38,605 nt of DNA from Candidatus Auribacterota bacterium (GTDB lineage: Bacteria > Auribacterota > Tritonobacteria > UBA1439): contig JAPLCX010000046.1 in the NCBI GenBank assembly GCA_026392035.1, positions 1 through 38,605 of the forward strand, given 5' to 3'. A model generated the notes under the pieces. That model was not told where the DNA came from, did no database searches, and saw only the letters and a program-made list of their open reading frames with translations. Below, in pieces: positions 1 through 10,814 of the stretch. The position numbers and the translations under genes were made by a program. Within the stretch, counting starts at the first letter, position 1; each line of letters begins with the position of its first letter.

Positions 1-310
1 ACATGTTACAGTGTGTGAAAAGCCGGGTGAAAAACTCTCTATCTACATTGGCGAAGAGAAAGTTGCGACATTTTATACGCAACGCTAAAACAGTTCGGTT
101 TTAAATGTTCCGAAGAGTCCAGTTTTAAAAGTTACGCAACACCGGGTCCGAAAATTATTGATATTGCATGTGTCATTTGGCACGATGAGTGCCCTGCCCC
201 GGCACTTCACCGGGGTAAACGGTATGAGCAGCGTCAACGATTCTAACTGCGCACACGACTGAAACGGTTCGAACGGTTCAAATCATTGTGAAATACCTGA
301 GGTACATGCC
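1..310. other. Upstream region of the ATPase operon
   Basis: No convincing gene is visible. A GC-rich hairpin lies at 197-215 (CCCCGG, seven-base loop, CCGGGG) with no T-run after it, so it is not an obvious terminator; it could be in the leader of the ATPase transcript. Just before the first gene there is a short direct repeat of ACGGTTC. A ribosome-binding sequence TGAGGT at 298-303 fits the ATG at 311. I could not settle on a promoter. Confidence 0.4.
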
Positions 311-619
311 ATGAGCCTTGAGGAAGAGATTCTCTCGATCGAGCAGGAAGCGGCAGCGATAGTGGCGTCCGCACGGGCGGAGGCAAAGAGCCTGCTGGGC
401 ACGATTGAAGGGAGGAAAGCGCACGTGGCAAAAGAGATATTGCAGCGGATCGAAAAAGAAAAGAAACGCATCGAGGAGAAGAGCGCGGTGAGGCTGAGGG
501 AGAGCCTTGCCGGCGTTGAGCGGGACATGCGCATCGGTGTTGAAGCGGTAGAGAAGGCCGGGAGGGAGAAGGCGGCGGGGTGCGTGCGCGCCATTCTGGA
601 GAATCTCCTCGGGCGATAA
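311..619 (+). CDS. ntpF: V/A-type ATPase subunit G/H (peripheral stalk)
   Basis: This 102-residue protein is almost entirely charged helix, rich in Glu, Ala, Arg and Lys, as expected for the peripheral-stalk subunit that pairs with subunit E in a right-handed coiled coil. It resembles the NtpF/AhaH family in length and in its N-terminal Glu/Ala-rich segment. Its place as first gene directly before subunit I is the arrangement seen in Thermus-type operons. The next gene starts 9 bases after the stop. The ATG is supported by TGAGGT seven bases upstream. The family is poorly conserved in sequence, so the call rests on composition, length and operon position. Confidence 0.8.
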   Translation: MSLEEEILSIEQEAAAIVASARAEAKSLLGTIEGRKAHVAKEILQRIEKEKKRIEEKSAVRLRESLAGVERDMRIGVEAVEKAGREKAAGCVRAILENLLGR

Positions 620-628
620 ACGAATCCT

Positions 629-2680
629 ATGGCCATTGACAGGATGACAAAGCTCACCGTCCTCTTTTCCACACAGGAGGGGGAGAGGTTTGAGGAGTGG
701 CTCTATTCGCGGGCCGCGCTCCACTTGGTGAGCCTTGAGCGGGAGTTCACGAAGCTCAGCGCGGCGGCGATCCCCCTCTCCATTGACGAGCAGGATGCGG
801 CGGAGAAGCTCTCGATGGCGGAGGCGCTTCTGGTTGAGGCTGACAGCCTCGCCAAGGAAAAGAAGAACTTCATCGACGGCATGCTCCCCGTGAAAACCGT
901 CGTGCGGGAGGGGGATCTCCGGGAAGCCCTCACAACGGTCCCCCTCGAGGAGCTCCACGCCCAGGTCGCGCGAAAGAGCCGCGGCGTCAGGGATTGCCAC
1001 GCACGGCTCTCTCTCCTCGCGCGAGAACGGCAGCACCTCTCCCACTTTTTATTCCTGGAGATTCCCATGAGCGAGCTCCGGCAGCTCGCCAGGACGTTCT
1101 GCCTCGTCGCTGAGGGCAGCACCGCGCGGCTGGACAACGTCGCGAGGGACAGGGAGGCGGCGGACCTGCTCGCTTGGGAGGTGAGGCGGAGGCAGGGGGC
1201 GCTCCTTACGATCGTGGTTGCGGGGAAGAAGAGGGACGCCGCGAAATGCGCGGACATTGTGAGGGCTCACGGTTTTCACATCCTTGAGTATCCCGACCTG
1301 TCGGTCGCCGTCCGGGACCGCATAGAGCAAATAGATCGCGAGGATGAGGAAACCCGCGCGGAGTTTTGCGCCCTCCAGGATGAGTTGAAGTCACTCCTCT
1401 CCCCGGGCGTGGTACATAACCTGCGATGTCTGGCGGGGTACTGGGAGAGCGAAAGGAAGAGGGCGGAGAAGGCGCGCACCATACTGTGCTCAAGAAGGGT
1501 GGGAGTGGCGAGGGGATATGTCCGCTCAGCGGACGCCGCCTCCTTCATCGCGGAGGTGGCGAAGGAGTTCCCCGGGGCGAGCATCATCGCCGCCGACCCC
1601 GTCCCGGGCGATGCCGTCCCCGTGTCCATCAGGTTGCCCCGATGGCTCAGGCCGTTCGAGCTCCTCATCAATATGTTCGGGCTCCCCGACTATTTCAGCA
1701 TTGATCCCACGCCCTACCTGGCAGTCGTTTTCCTGGTGTTTTTCGGCATCTGCTTCGCCGATGTCGTGTACGGGCTTCTGCTCATGCTTCTCTCCCGGCT
1801 CATGATGCGGAGGTACCGCCTCCAGGATAACCTCAGGGAGTTCTTCCGGCTCTTTTACTACTGTGGGATCAGCACCGTCATCTTCGGCGTCCTCACGGGA
1901 AGCTGGGCCGCCGATATTTATAATTACTTCGGTCCGAGCAACGCCTTCCAGCGCTTTGTCCAGAAGACCACCGTTCTGGACATGCTCGCAAAACCGGTTA
2001 TCGCGCTGATGATCGCGCTCGCTATAGGGGTGGCCAATCAGTTCTACGGGATCGTGATGCGTATGGTCAAGGATATACGCCAGTCGAACTGGAAGGGAGC
2101 CGTGTATGACGGGGCGTTCTGGCTCATCTATCTCGGAGGGTTGCTTGCCGCGGCGATCACGGGCATTTCGGGCCGCGGGGGGAGCATCGCCCGCGGGGTG
2201 AGCCTTGTGGCGGTGGCAGGGGGAGCAGTGGGCCTCGTGCTCACCCAGGGACGGGACGAGAAAAGCATCGCGGGCAAGGCGATCTTCGGCGTGGTAAGCC
2301 TCTACGGGATTGTGGGGGGATACGGCACGGTATCCTTCATCGGCGACGTCCTCTCCTACTCGCGTCTCCTGGCCCTGGGGTTGACCACCTACATCGTCGG
2401 AATGTCGTTCAATATCATCGCGAAGGTCGTCCCGCAGATTATCACCAGTCTCTTCCCGTCCACCGCGGGTGCGATGTCCAGCCCGGCCGTGGGAGGGCTG
2501 CTCGTCGTTCTTGTGATGGTCTCCGGACACCTTTTTAATTTTTTCCTGAGCATCCTGAGCGCGTTTGTGCACTCTGCGCGGCTCATACTCCTCGAGTGGT
2601 TTGGGCGATTCTACCAGGGGGGAGGGGAGTGGTTCCAGCCGCACGGTTACTCGAGCGCTACCGTGGAGCTCGTGAAATAA
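629..2680 (+). CDS. ntpI: V/A-type ATPase subunit I (membrane stator, a-subunit)
   Basis: This 683-residue protein matches the subunit I family in size and layout: a soluble N-terminal half of about 340 residues with coiled-coil character, then a C-terminal membrane half with about seven or eight hydrophobic helices (about residues 345-660). The subunit forms the ion half-channels against the K ring and anchors the peripheral stalks. Typical family segments are visible, including FFGICFADVVYGLLL at the start of the membrane part and DVLSYSRLLALGL further on; the latter carries the stator Arg region. It follows the G/H-like gene by 9 bases and is separated from subunit K by a 198-base gap holding a long inverted repeat. 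Confidence 0.96.
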   Translation: MAIDRMTKLTVLFSTQEGERFEEWLYSRAALHLVSLEREFTKLSAAAIPLSIDEQDAAEKLSMAEALLVEADSLAKEKKNFIDGMLPVKTVVREGDLREALTTVPLEELHAQVARKSRGVRDCHARLSLLARERQHLSHFLFLEIPMSELRQLARTFCLVAEGSTARLDNVARDREAADLLAWEVRRRQGALLTIVVAGKKRDAAKCADIVRAHGFHILEYPDLSVAVRDRIEQIDREDEETRAEFCALQDELKSLLSPGVVHNLRCLAGYWESERKRAEKARTILCSRRVGVARGYVRSADAASFIAEVAKEFPGASIIAADPVPGDAVPVSIRLPRWLRPFELLINMFGLPDYFSIDPTPYLAVVFLVFFGICFADVVYGLLLMLLSRLMMRRYRLQDNLREFFRLFYYCGISTVIFGVLTGSWAADIYNYFGPSNAFQRFVQKTTVLDMLAKPVIALMIALAIGVANQFYGIVMRMVKDIRQSNWKGAVYDGAFWLIYLGGLLAAAITGISGRGGSIARGVSLVAVAGGAVGLVLTQGRDEKSIAGKAIFGVVSLYGIVGGYGTVSFIGDVLSYSRLLALGLTTYIVGMSFNIIAKVVPQIITSLFPSTAGAMSSPAVGGLLVVLVMVSGHLFNFFLSILSAFVHSARLILLEWFGRFYQGGGEWFQPHGYSSATVELVK

Positions 2681-2685
2681 GTAGT

Positions 2686-2846
2686 TTTTCACCACGGAGG
2701 CACTGAGAGCACGGAGAAAAGAAGTGGGAGAACAGAGAAAAGGTTTAATTTCTACAAAGAGTAAAAGAGGTCAAGAGACACGCGTAGTTTCTGTTGCTCT
2801 TTATGAGAAGACAATTACTCCGTGTCCTCCGTGTCTCCGTGGTGAT
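2686..2846. repeat. Long imperfect inverted repeat (CACGGAG family), between I and K
   Basis: The left arm (about 2688-2717) reads TCACCACGGAGGCACTGAG and continues with CACGGAG. The right arm (about 2816-2844) is its imperfect reverse complement, ending CTCCGTGTCTCCGTGGTGA. Between them is an AT-rich spacer of about 100 bases. The RNA would fold into a long stem just ahead of the proteolipid gene. A similar repeat is found at 10956-11083, so this is a dispersed family and not a one-off structure. Confidence 0.85.
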
Positions 2847-2875
2847 AATTATGCATAAAAGGAAGGAGGGAGTGA

Positions 2876-4006
<1,131 letters not shown>

Positions 4007-4023
<17 letters not shown>

Positions 4024-4957
4024 CGCGCCGGAAAACTGGTGCTACATCTCCGGTCGGTGCGCGTCGCTTGAGGCGGGACTCCTGGGCCGGGAGTTTTTCC
4101 GCGAGATTCTCCAGGAGGGGACACAAGAGGGGGCCTATGCGCGGCTCTCCAAGTCCCCCTACGCCGAAATCTTCCCCCACCCACGCGACCTGTGCGACTA
4201 CGACCGCCTCGTGACCGACCATCTGCGCGCGGAACTCCGCTCCATCGCCGCGGATAGTCCGTCGCCGGGGCCGGCGGACATATTCCTCTCCGAGCTGGAG
4301 CTGCGCGACGTCCACGCCGTGCTCATCCGGCAGGGGATTGCACGCGCCGATGCGGCGGAGACAGAGAAGTGGGCGGAGCGCCTGGGCGAGGGGTTCCCCT
4401 GGATGCGAGGATTTTCGGTCGGCGGCGCAGGCAGAACGCTTTTCATCTCGCAGCCCGTGCGCGCCCTTTCCCTCTGGGCCGACGCAGCGTACCTCTCGAG
4501 GGTGATGGAGTTTGCGTCCGGGGAGCCGGGGCTCCTGCCCTACATACAGGCGCTCATCTCCCTGCGCATGTTGGCGGTGTGCTGGCGTGCGGTGGAGAGC
4601 GGGCTTGACGCGAGGTGGCTTGCGGCATTCTTCTTCAGGGATGGTTTGCCCTCGCCGCCGCTTGACGAGGTCGCCGCGGCGGCACGGGGGGCGTCGCCGC
4701 TCGGGCTTATCAGGTTATTCGGACCGGCGGATTTCTCCCCCCCGGGCGAGGAGTTACGCGAATCACTGGGCAGGGACATTGACGACTATCTCACCCGGTT
4801 GGCGGGGAGGGGGAGGCACGATACCTACGGGGCCGGCCGCGTCCTCCACTACGCGCGGCAGGTATGGGTTGAACATTTTAACCTCAGGCTATGCGTGGCG
4901 GCGGTACTCACGCCGCTCCCGCTCACGCAAGCCCAGGTGAGGCTGAGGAATGACTGA
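4007..4957 (+). CDS. ntpC: V/A-type ATPase subunit C (central-stalk socket, V0 d-type)
   Basis: This 316-residue protein belongs to the V0 subunit C/d family, which sits on the K ring and receives the D-F rotor shaft. The chosen ATG at 4007 lies inside the end of subunit E; an upstream ATG at 3977 would add ten residues with no family support. Residues such as YAEIFPH and a central DIDDYLTRL segment match the usual helical repeats of the family. It overlaps subunit F by eight bases. The length is close to the family norm of 320-350. Confidence 0.88.
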
Positions 4958-5327
4958 CGGCAGGGTGTGCATGGTAGGGAGCGCGCAGGTCATCCTCCCC
5001 TTCAAGGCGGGGGGTGCGGTACTGTATCCCGCCGAGAATCCTGAGGGCGTGGCGAGGGCGCTCAAGGAGATAGGCGCGCAGCCCGGGAGTTCCCTGGTGC
5101 TCATCACGGAAGAGGCCGCCGCGGCATCTCCCGACGAGGTTGGGGATTTCGAAGAGGCGGAGCGGCACGCCCTCATGATTATTCCCACGCGGAAGTCGGA
5201 AAAGAGTGCCGGGCTTGAGAGGATGAGAGAGCTCATCGTGCGGTCCGTGGGCGTTGACCTGATTGCCCGGGCCCCGTCGGAGAAAATCAGCGAGGAGATA
5301 ACGCTTGAGGTGGAATCCGCTGAATAG
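4950..5327 (+). CDS. ntpG: V/A-type ATPase subunit F (central rotor)
   Basis: This 125-residue protein has the size and fold pattern of subunit F: a short alpha/beta domain (VCMVGSAQVILPFKAGG at the N-terminus, then a helix and a strand SSLVLITEEAA) and a C-terminal helix. Subunit F binds the D shaft and in related enzymes modulates ATP hydrolysis. Its start overlaps the end of subunit C (ATGACTGA). It is slightly longer than the usual 100-110 residues. A 105-base gap with an inverted repeat separates it from subunit A. Confidence 0.88.
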   Translation: MTDGRVCMVGSAQVILPFKAGGAVLYPAENPEGVARALKEIGAQPGSSLVLITEEAAAASPDEVGDFEEAERHALMIIPTRKSEKSAGLERMRELIVRSVGVDLIARAPSEKISEEITLEVESAE

Positions 5328-5337
5328 GGGTTTCAAG

Positions 5338-5404
5338 CACTGAGAACACTGAGTATACTGAAGGATACAAACGGTTTTTCAGCGCCTTCAGTGTCCTCAG
5401 TGGT
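5338..5404. repeat. Inverted repeat (CACTGAG family), between F and A
   Basis: GCACTGAGAACACTGAGTAT and the following ACTGAAGG (about 5338-5364) are the imperfect reverse complement of CCTTCAGTGTCCTCAGTGG (about 5385-5403). The pair would make a compact RNA hairpin 28 bases before the subunit A start. It resembles the element at 2686-2846 in style but has a different core word. No T-run follows, so it is not an ordinary terminator. Confidence 0.8.
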
Positions 5405-5432
5405 TTAAGAAGATGATTAAGGAGAGTGAGGG

Positions 5433-7211
5433 ATGAACAACGAGCGGCGCGAGGGGAGAATCGTCAAGGTGAGCGGGCCCCTGGTGGTGGCCTGCGGCCT
5501 CGAGGGGACGAAGATGTACGAGATGGTGCGGGTGGGGAAGCTGGGCCTCTTCGGCGAGGTCATTGAGATACGCGGGGACCGCTTCTCGATCCAGGTGTAC
5601 GAGGAGACGGGAGGAATAGGTCCCGGCGAACCCGTGGCGGGTACCGGCGCCGCGCTCACAGTGGAACTCGCCCCCGGCCTGCTCACCTCCATCTTTGACG
5701 GCGTTCAGCGCCCCCTGGACAAACTTCGGGCGGCGTTCGGTGATTTCATTGTGCGCGGGGCGGAGACGCCGTCTTTGGACAGGAAGAAGAAGTGGCGCTT
5801 CACTCCGCGAAAGAAGAGGGGGGAGAAGGTGATCGGGGGAGACATCATCGGCGTGATCCCCGAGACTCCCGTCGTTGAGCACCGCGTCATGGTGCCCCCG
5901 GGCGTGGAGGGGACCATCGCCTCCATCGCGGAAAAAGAGGCCACCATCGAGGAGACGATCGCGGTGATAAAGACCGCGGAGGGGGAGGAGCGCCTGACCC
6001 TCCTGCAGAAGTGGCCGGTGAGAGTGGCCAGGCCCGTGACGAGGCGGATGCCTCCCGTCGTTCCCCTCGTGACAGGTCAGAGAGTCCTGGACACGCTCTT
6101 CCCCATCACGAAGGGCGGGACTGCCTGCGTGCCGGGGCCGTTCGGGAGCGGGAAGACGGTCGTCCAGCACCAGCTCGCGAAGTGGGCCGATGCCGACCTG
6201 ATCGTGTACGTCGGCTGCGGCGAGCGGGGGAACGAGATGACAGACGTGCTCATTGAATTCCCCGAGCTGACCGACCCCCGTTCCGGGAGGCCGCTCATCG
6301 AGAGGACCGTCCTCGTGGCGAACACCTCCAACATGCCCGTTGCCGCGCGTGAAGCGTCGGTGTTCACCGGCATTACCATGGCGGAGTACTACCGGGATAT
6401 GGGGTACAGCGTCGCGCTCATGGCGGATTCCACCTCCCGGTGGGCGGAGGCAATGCGCGAGATGTCCGGCAGGCTCGAGGAGATGCCGGGTGAAGAGGGG
6501 TATCCCGCCTACCTGTCCTCCCGCCTCGCGAGTTTCTATGAGAGGGCGGGGCGCGCCATCTGCCTCGGGGCGGACGGGAGGGAGGGGAGCCTGTCGGTGA
6601 TAGGTGCTGTCTCTCCCCCCGGGGGGGACCTCTCCGAGCCGGTCGTGCAGGCCACGCTCAGGGTGGTGAAGGTTTTCTGGAGCCTTGACGACAAGCTCGC
6701 AGGCCAGCGGCATTTCCCGGCAATAAACTGGCTCTCCAGCTACTCGCTCTACCAGGACCTCGTCGACAGGGCGTGCAACGCCTCGGTGAGCCAGTACTGG
6801 TCAAAGAACCGCCAGGAGGCAATGGCAATTCTGAAGAGGGAGGCGGAGCTGGAGGAACTCGTGCGGCTGGTGGGGATGGACGCCCTCTCCCCGCAGGACC
6901 GCCTGCTGATGGAGGCGGCGAAGATGATACGTGAGGATTTCCTCCATCAGAACGCCTATGATCCTGTGGACACCTATACATCTCCCCCAAAACAGTTCAA
7001 GCTCCTCCAAATCGTCCTCACGTTCTACCACTACGCCTACCAGGCCCTCGCGGTGGGAACGGAGCTCGAGGATCTCATCGCCCTCCCGGTGCGGGAGGAG
7101 ATATCCCGGGCAAAGAACGTTCCCGAGTCGGAGATGTCCAGGCTTGAAGAACTCATAAAAAATATCAAGGCGTCCATAGAGGCACTCAAACCCAGCGGAG
7201 AACGAGTATGA
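5433..7211 (+). CDS. ntpA: V/A-type ATPase catalytic subunit A
   Basis: This 592-residue protein is the normal length for the catalytic subunit. The P-loop [11 protein letters not shown] lies near residue 235, followed by [13 protein letters not shown] with the catalytic-site Glu, then the [21 protein letters not shown] region. The roughly 80-residue non-homologous insertion that distinguishes A from F-type beta is present before the P-loop. The ATG is preceded by a purine-rich stretch (AAGGAGAGTGAGGG). It overlaps subunit B by four bases (ATGA), so A and B are likely translationally coupled at equal dosage. Confidence 0.98.
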   Translation: MNNERREGRIVKVSGPLVVACGLEGTKMYEMVRVGKLGLFGEVIEIRGDRFSIQVYEETGGIGPGEPVAGTGAALTVELAPGLLTSIFDGVQRPLDKLRAAFGDFIVRGAETPSLDRKKKWRFTPRKKRGEKVIGGDIIGVIPETPVVEHRVMVPPGVEGTIASIAEKEATIEETIAVIKTAEGEERLTLLQKWPVRVARPVTRRMPPVVPLVTGQRVLDTLFPITKGGTACVPGPFGSGKTVVQHQLAKWADADLIVYVGCGERGNEMTDVLIEFPELTDPRSGRPLIERTVLVANTSNMPVAAREASVFTGITMAEYYRDMGYSVALMADSTSRWAEAMREMSGRLEEMPGEEGYPAYLSSRLASFYERAGRAICLGADGREGSLSVIGAVSPPGGDLSEPVVQATLRVVKVFWSLDDKLAGQRHFPAINWLSSYSLYQDLVDRACNASVSQYWSKNRQEAMAILKREAELEELVRLVGMDALSPQDRLLMEAAKMIREDFLHQNAYDPVDTYTSPPKQFKLLQIVLTFYHYAYQALAVGTELEDLIALPVREEISRAKNVPESEMSRLEELIKNIKASIEALKPSGERV

Positions 7212-8626
7212 GCAAAGAATATCTTACCGTAGAGAACATCGTCGGTCCGGTGATACTCGTCCAGTACGTGGGCGGGGTTTCCTACGCCGAGATTGCCGAA
7301 ATCTCCATGCCCGGCGGCGGTGTGCGGCACGGGCAGGTGCTGGAGGTCCACGAGGATAAGGCACTCGTCCAGGTCTTTGAGGGGACGAGCGGCCTGACCC
7401 CGGGCGAGGTGAGGGTGAAGTTCCTGGGGAAGGGCCTTCAGCTCGGACTCTCCCGCGACATCCTGGGGAGGACGTTTGACGGCTTCGGGAAGACGATCGA
7501 CGGCGGCCCTGCCATCATCCCGGAAAAATACCAGGACGTGAACGGGATGCCGATAAACCCGGAGGCGCGGGATTACCCTACCGAGTTCATCCAGACGGGA
7601 ATATCCACAATTGACGTGCTCAACACGCTCGTGCGCGGGCAGAAGCTGCCCATCTTCTCCGGCTCCGGGCTGCCGCACTCCCGCCTCGCAGCCCAGATCG
7701 CCCGGCAGGCGAAGGTTCTCAAGACCGGCGAGCAGTTCGCCGTCGTGTTCGCGGCAATGGGCATCACCTTTGAGGAAGCCAATTTCTTCATGGGGGAGTT
7801 TGAGAAGACGGGAGCGCTGGAGAGGGCGGTGCTCTTCATCAACCTCGCCAACGACCCGCCCATTGAGCGCATCGCCGTTCCCAAGATGGCGCTCACGGCC
7901 GCGGAGTACCTCGCCTATGAGCTCGGGATGCACATCCTTGTCATCCTCACCGACATGACCAACTACTGCGAGGCCCTGCGCGAGATTTCGGCCGCGAGAA
8001 AGGAGATTCCCTCGCGGAGAGGCTACCCGGGGTACCTCTACACCGACCTCTCCATGATATACGAGAGGGCGGGCAGGATCAAGGGGAAGAAGGGCTCCAT
8101 CACGCAGATGCCGATTCTCACCATGCCCGAGGACGACAAGACACACCCCATTCCCGACCTCACCGGCTACATCACCGAGGGCCAGATACTGCTCTCCCGG
8201 CCCCTCAACAACGAGGGCATCTACCCGCCCGTGGACGTCCTGCCGTCCCTCTCTCGTCTCAAGGACAAGGGAATCGGCGAGGGAAAGACCCGCGAGGATC
8301 ACTCGGGCGTCATGAACCAGCTCTACGCGGCGTACGCCAAGGGGAAGTCCGCGCAGGAGATCGCGGTTGTCCTCGGCGAGTCCGCCCTGACCCCCCTGGA
8401 CCTCCTGTACGTGAAATTTGCCGAGAGATTTGAGAGGGAATTCATCAGGCAAGGGGAGAACGAGAACAGGGACATCGTCACCTCGCTCACCATCGGGTGG
8501 AATCTCCTGGGCATTCTCCCCGAGGGGGAACTGAAGAGGATTAAGGAAGCGTACATAGAGAAATACTACCCTAAAGATAAATCCCAAATCCCAAATCCCA
8601 AATCCCAAATCCCAATAGAGGAATGA
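7208..8626 (+). CDS. ntpB: V/A-type ATPase subunit B (non-catalytic)
   Basis: This 472-residue protein is the nucleotide-binding but non-catalytic partner of subunit A. It lacks a classical P-loop: the equivalent position reads [15 protein letters not shown], the signature of subunit B. Other family marks are [31 protein letters not shown] and the C-terminal helical domain. The expected end is near [10 protein letters not shown]; after it come about 13 extra residues ([16 protein letters not shown]) translated from a seven-base repeat at 8579-8613. The extension looks like read-through into repeat DNA and probably has no function of its own. Confidence 0.97.
   Translation: MSKEYLTVENIVGPVILVQYVGGVSYAEIAEISMPGGGVRHGQVLEVHEDKALVQVFEGTSGLTPGEVRVKFLGKGLQLGLSRDILGRTFDGFGKTIDGGPAIIPEKYQDVNGMPINPEARDYPTEFIQTGISTIDVLNTLVRGQKLPIFSGSGLPHSRLAAQIARQAKVLKTGEQFAVVFAAMGITFEEANFFMGEFEKTGALERAVLFINLANDPPIERIAVPKMALTAAEYLAYELGMHILVILTDMTNYCEALREISAARKEIPSRRGYPGYLYTDLSMIYERAGRIKGKKGSITQMPILTMPEDDKTHPIPDLTGYITEGQILLSRPLNNEGIYPPVDVLPSLSRLKDKGIGEGKTREDHSGVMNQLYAAYAKGKSAQEIAVVLGESALTPLDLLYVKFAERFEREFIRQGENENRDIVTSLTIGWNLLGILPEGELKRIKEAYIEKYYPKDKSQIPNPKSQIPIEE
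8579..8613 (+). repeat. Heptanucleotide tandem repeat (AAATCCC x5)
   Basis: Five perfect AAATCCC units run from 8579 to 8613, inside the last codons of subunit B. Because seven is not a multiple of three, gain or loss of a unit would change the reading frame and the C-terminal tail, but only beyond the conserved end of the protein. Confidence 0.95.
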
Positions 8627-8696
8627 TAAAGGGTAAAGCCCCGATGACAAAGGTCCTGTTGTGGTGTCAGTGGATTGTTGTCATTCGGCACTCGTT

Positions 8697-9323
8697 ATGA
8701 AACTCATCGTCAGCCCGAACAGGATGGAGCTCCTCAAGCTCCGCAAGCGGCTGGAGCTTTCCATCCGGGGTCACCGGCTCTTGAAGGAAAAACTGGAGGG
8801 GCTCGTCAAGGATTTTATGCCGCTGGTAGGGGAGTACCGGCGGAAGCGCGGCCAACTCGACGAACTGCTCCCCCGCACGCTCAACCTCTTCGCCCTCGCC
8901 GCGGCAACCTCGTCCCGGGAGATAGTTTCGCTCTCTCTGGAGGAGTGTCACGGGGAGGCGCGGATTGCCACCGAGATGAGAAAGGTAATGGGCGTGAAGG
9001 CCCCCGCCTTCCGGATGGAGGGCTTCCGCCTGGAGATGGCCTACAGCCTCGTTGCCACACCTCCTGAGCTTGACGTGGCCGCCTCGGAGCTCGGGGCGCT
9101 CCTTCCGAAAATCATTGAGCTCGCCTCGCTGGAGGTGCTCCTCAAGCGCCTCTCCCGCGAGATTGAGAAGACCCGCCGCCGGGTGAACGCTCTCGAATAC
9201 GTGATGATTCCCGAGATCAGCAGAACCAAGAAGGCTATTCAGAGCAAGCTCGAAGAGAGCGAGCGCTCCTCACGGGTACGGCTGATGAAAGTCAAAGAGA
9301 TGCTCGAAGCCCGCGGCATGTAG
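8697..9323 (+). CDS. ntpD: V/A-type ATPase subunit D (central rotor shaft)
   Basis: This 208-residue protein is two long helices around a short central region, the antiparallel coiled coil of the rotor shaft. The N-terminus MKLIVSPNRMELLKLRKRL and the C-terminal RRVNALEYVMIPEI are hallmarks of subunit D. An upstream GTG at 8661 is in frame but would add twelve residues before the conserved MK; the ATG at 8697 is preferred. A 70-base gap separates it from subunit B. It is the last gene of the operon. Confidence 0.95.
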   Translation: MKLIVSPNRMELLKLRKRLELSIRGHRLLKEKLEGLVKDFMPLVGEYRRKRGQLDELLPRTLNLFALAAATSSREIVSLSLEECHGEARIATEMRKVMGVKAPAFRMEGFRLEMAYSLVATPPELDVAASELGALLPKIIELASLEVLLKRLSREIEKTRRRVNALEYVMIPEISRTKKAIQSKLEESERSSRVRLMKVKEMLEARGM

Positions 9324-9448
9324 GTGGGGGTCCCGGCCTGCCCCCTCCGGCGGGAACCGGGCCCCTGCAGCACGTCCCCCCTCGCGATTGACCCATTGCT
9401 CTACCCGTGCATTCCCTTTTTGACAAAATATGCGACAAAAAATAGGGC

Positions 9449-9476
9449 TTGACTTCTCGAATGAAAGTGGTATATT
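9449..9476 (+). promoter_or_regulatory. Sigma70-type promoter
   Basis: TTGACT (9449-9454) and TATATT (9471-9476) are separated by 16 bases. The DNA is AT-rich against a GC-rich background, and the next gene starts about 75 bases downstream. The stretch from 9324 to 9440 before it has GC-rich inverted sequence but no T-run, so I do not call a terminator for the ATPase operon. Confidence 0.7.
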
Positions 9477-9554
9477 ATTTTCCAGTGCGACTGGCTAGTG
9501 GTGCACTTGCTAACGGGTAATCAAAGCGAGGAGTCCTAAAACAGAGAGGTGATT

Positions 9555-10814
9555 ATGAAAAGATTGCTGGCCTGTGCGGTGGTCGTCGGGGTGATGCTGT
9601 TGTTACCCCTGTTCATTGGGGCGAGCCTGGAGAACCCATCGCTCTCAGAGTATTTCCACCTCGGTAACTATTACACCGTCACGGAGCAGTTCGATCTCGC
9701 TATCACAAGTAACAATGCGATGATCGCCAAGCACCCGGTGACGAGGGAGGCTGAGCATGGCTGGCTCGGAATCGGGTATTGTTACCAGCAGCTCATGCTT
9801 CGCTCCATGGCTGAGTTCGAAAAGGCAAAGGCGAGGGGAGACGTCCCCAAGAGGGAACTTGAGGAGATGACCTCCCGGGTCAATTCAAATATGAATCAGG
9901 CTCTCGCGGCGTACCAGAAAGTCATCGCCCAATTCCCCGCATCGAAAGCTGAAGCGATAATCGGGGTCGCGCTCACCTACGCGGCGTTTGGTTCTGAAAA
10001 GGAAGCTATGGCAATGCGCGAGCTGAAAAAAGTTACCGATAGCTATCCTGAGGAGGCGGGGAGGGCGCATCTGCTCATCGGTGACACCTATGCAAAAAAC
10101 AAAGAAGGCGTTGCGGCTGAACAGGCGTACAGTCTCGCATCTGTTTTATACCCGGAGGTCGCGTCTCTTGCCCTGTCGAAGTATGCCGACCTTAAGCTGG
10201 ATTCAGAGGAGTACGGGAATGCCGTGGATACCGACACGACGATTATTCAATCACTTGGCATTGACGGCGCCTATGACGATAAATACCACTTCATAGGGTC
10301 CATAGTGCAGAACGCCATAGAGAAGCGTGGCCAGGCCGAACGCGCGCTGGAGAGTATGGATGATGAGCTCGACAGCTATCGATCCGTGTATACGCGATAC
10401 ATCGGGACTAACGTGGGGATGGCCGCGCAGATGAAGCTGGCGGAGGCATTATGGTACTACGGGAAGAGCGATGATGCGGCAAAGATACTGAAGCAGATCA
10501 TGAATGACTACCCGCGGAGCGTCTGGTGCGTGAGAGCGACGATGCTCCTCGCAAAGTTACAGGGTGCTACCAAGAACGCAGTGGAGACCTATCAGAAGCT
10601 CATCAGCACCTACCCGTTCAGTATCCATCGGGTACAGGCGCAGTTTAAGCTCGCCGAGGTCCATCTGGCTCAGGCTGAAAAGCAGGAGGATCCCGGAGAG
10701 AAGAAGAAGCTGAGAGCCGAGGCCAAGAATGTCTGCGATGGGGTCATTGCGGATTACCCCCTGTGCGCCGAGGGTGAACAGGCAAAGGATTTCATCGCCA
10801 AGAATAAGCTCTAG
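9555..10814 (+). CDS. Exported tetratricopeptide-like repeat protein
   Basis: This 419-residue protein begins with a signal peptide (KR, then a hydrophobic run VVVGVMLLLPLFIGA, likely cleavage after GAS or nearby). The rest is a chain of helical hairpins of the tol-pal/BamD type, with recurring patterns such as AIISKHP-like, YQKVIAQFPASKAEA, LKQIMNDYPRSVW and YQKLISTYPFSIHRVQ, each ending in a YP turn. Such proteins are usually periplasmic scaffolds. The ATG at 9555 follows GAGAGGTG; a GTG two codons earlier is possible. It stands alone behind the promoter at 9449. The specific role is unknown. Confidence 0.8.
   Translation: MKRLLACAVVVGVMLLLPLFIGASLENPSLSEYFHLGNYYTVTEQFDLAITSNNAMIAKHPVTREAEHGWLGIGYCYQQLMLRSMAEFEKAKARGDVPKRELEEMTSRVNSNMNQALAAYQKVIAQFPASKAEAIIGVALTYAAFGSEKEAMAMRELKKVTDSYPEEAGRAHLLIGDTYAKNKEGVAAEQAYSLASVLYPEVASLALSKYADLKLDSEEYGNAVDTDTTIIQSLGIDGAYDDKYHFIGSIVQNAIEKRGQAERALESMDDELDSYRSVYTRYIGTNVGMAAQMKLAEALWYYGKSDDAAKILKQIMNDYPRSVWCVRATMLLAKLQGATKNAVETYQKLISTYPFSIHRVQAQFKLAEVHLAQAEKQEDPGEKKKLRAEAKNVCDGVIADYPLCAEGEQAKDFIAKNKL

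Noticed and set aside
2686-2846. CACGGAG repeats as a CRISPR array
   Set aside because: There are only two inverted arms per locus, no regular direct repeats and spacers, and no cas genes.
5397-6713. A 438-codon open frame antisense to ATPase subunit A
   Set aside because: It is the complement of a highly conserved GC-rich coding sequence, is low in recognisable motifs and has Pro/His/Arg-rich shadow composition. Other long antisense frames opposite subunits I and B, recG and dnaE2 were dropped for the same reason.
8569-8650. Minus-strand peptide of the [12 protein letters not shown] type
   Set aside because: It is only the complement of the AAATCCC heptamer repeat at the end of subunit B.
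9324-9440. Terminator after the ATPase operon
   Set aside because: There is GC-rich inverted sequence (CCCGG ... CCGGG), but the arms are short and no T-run follows.
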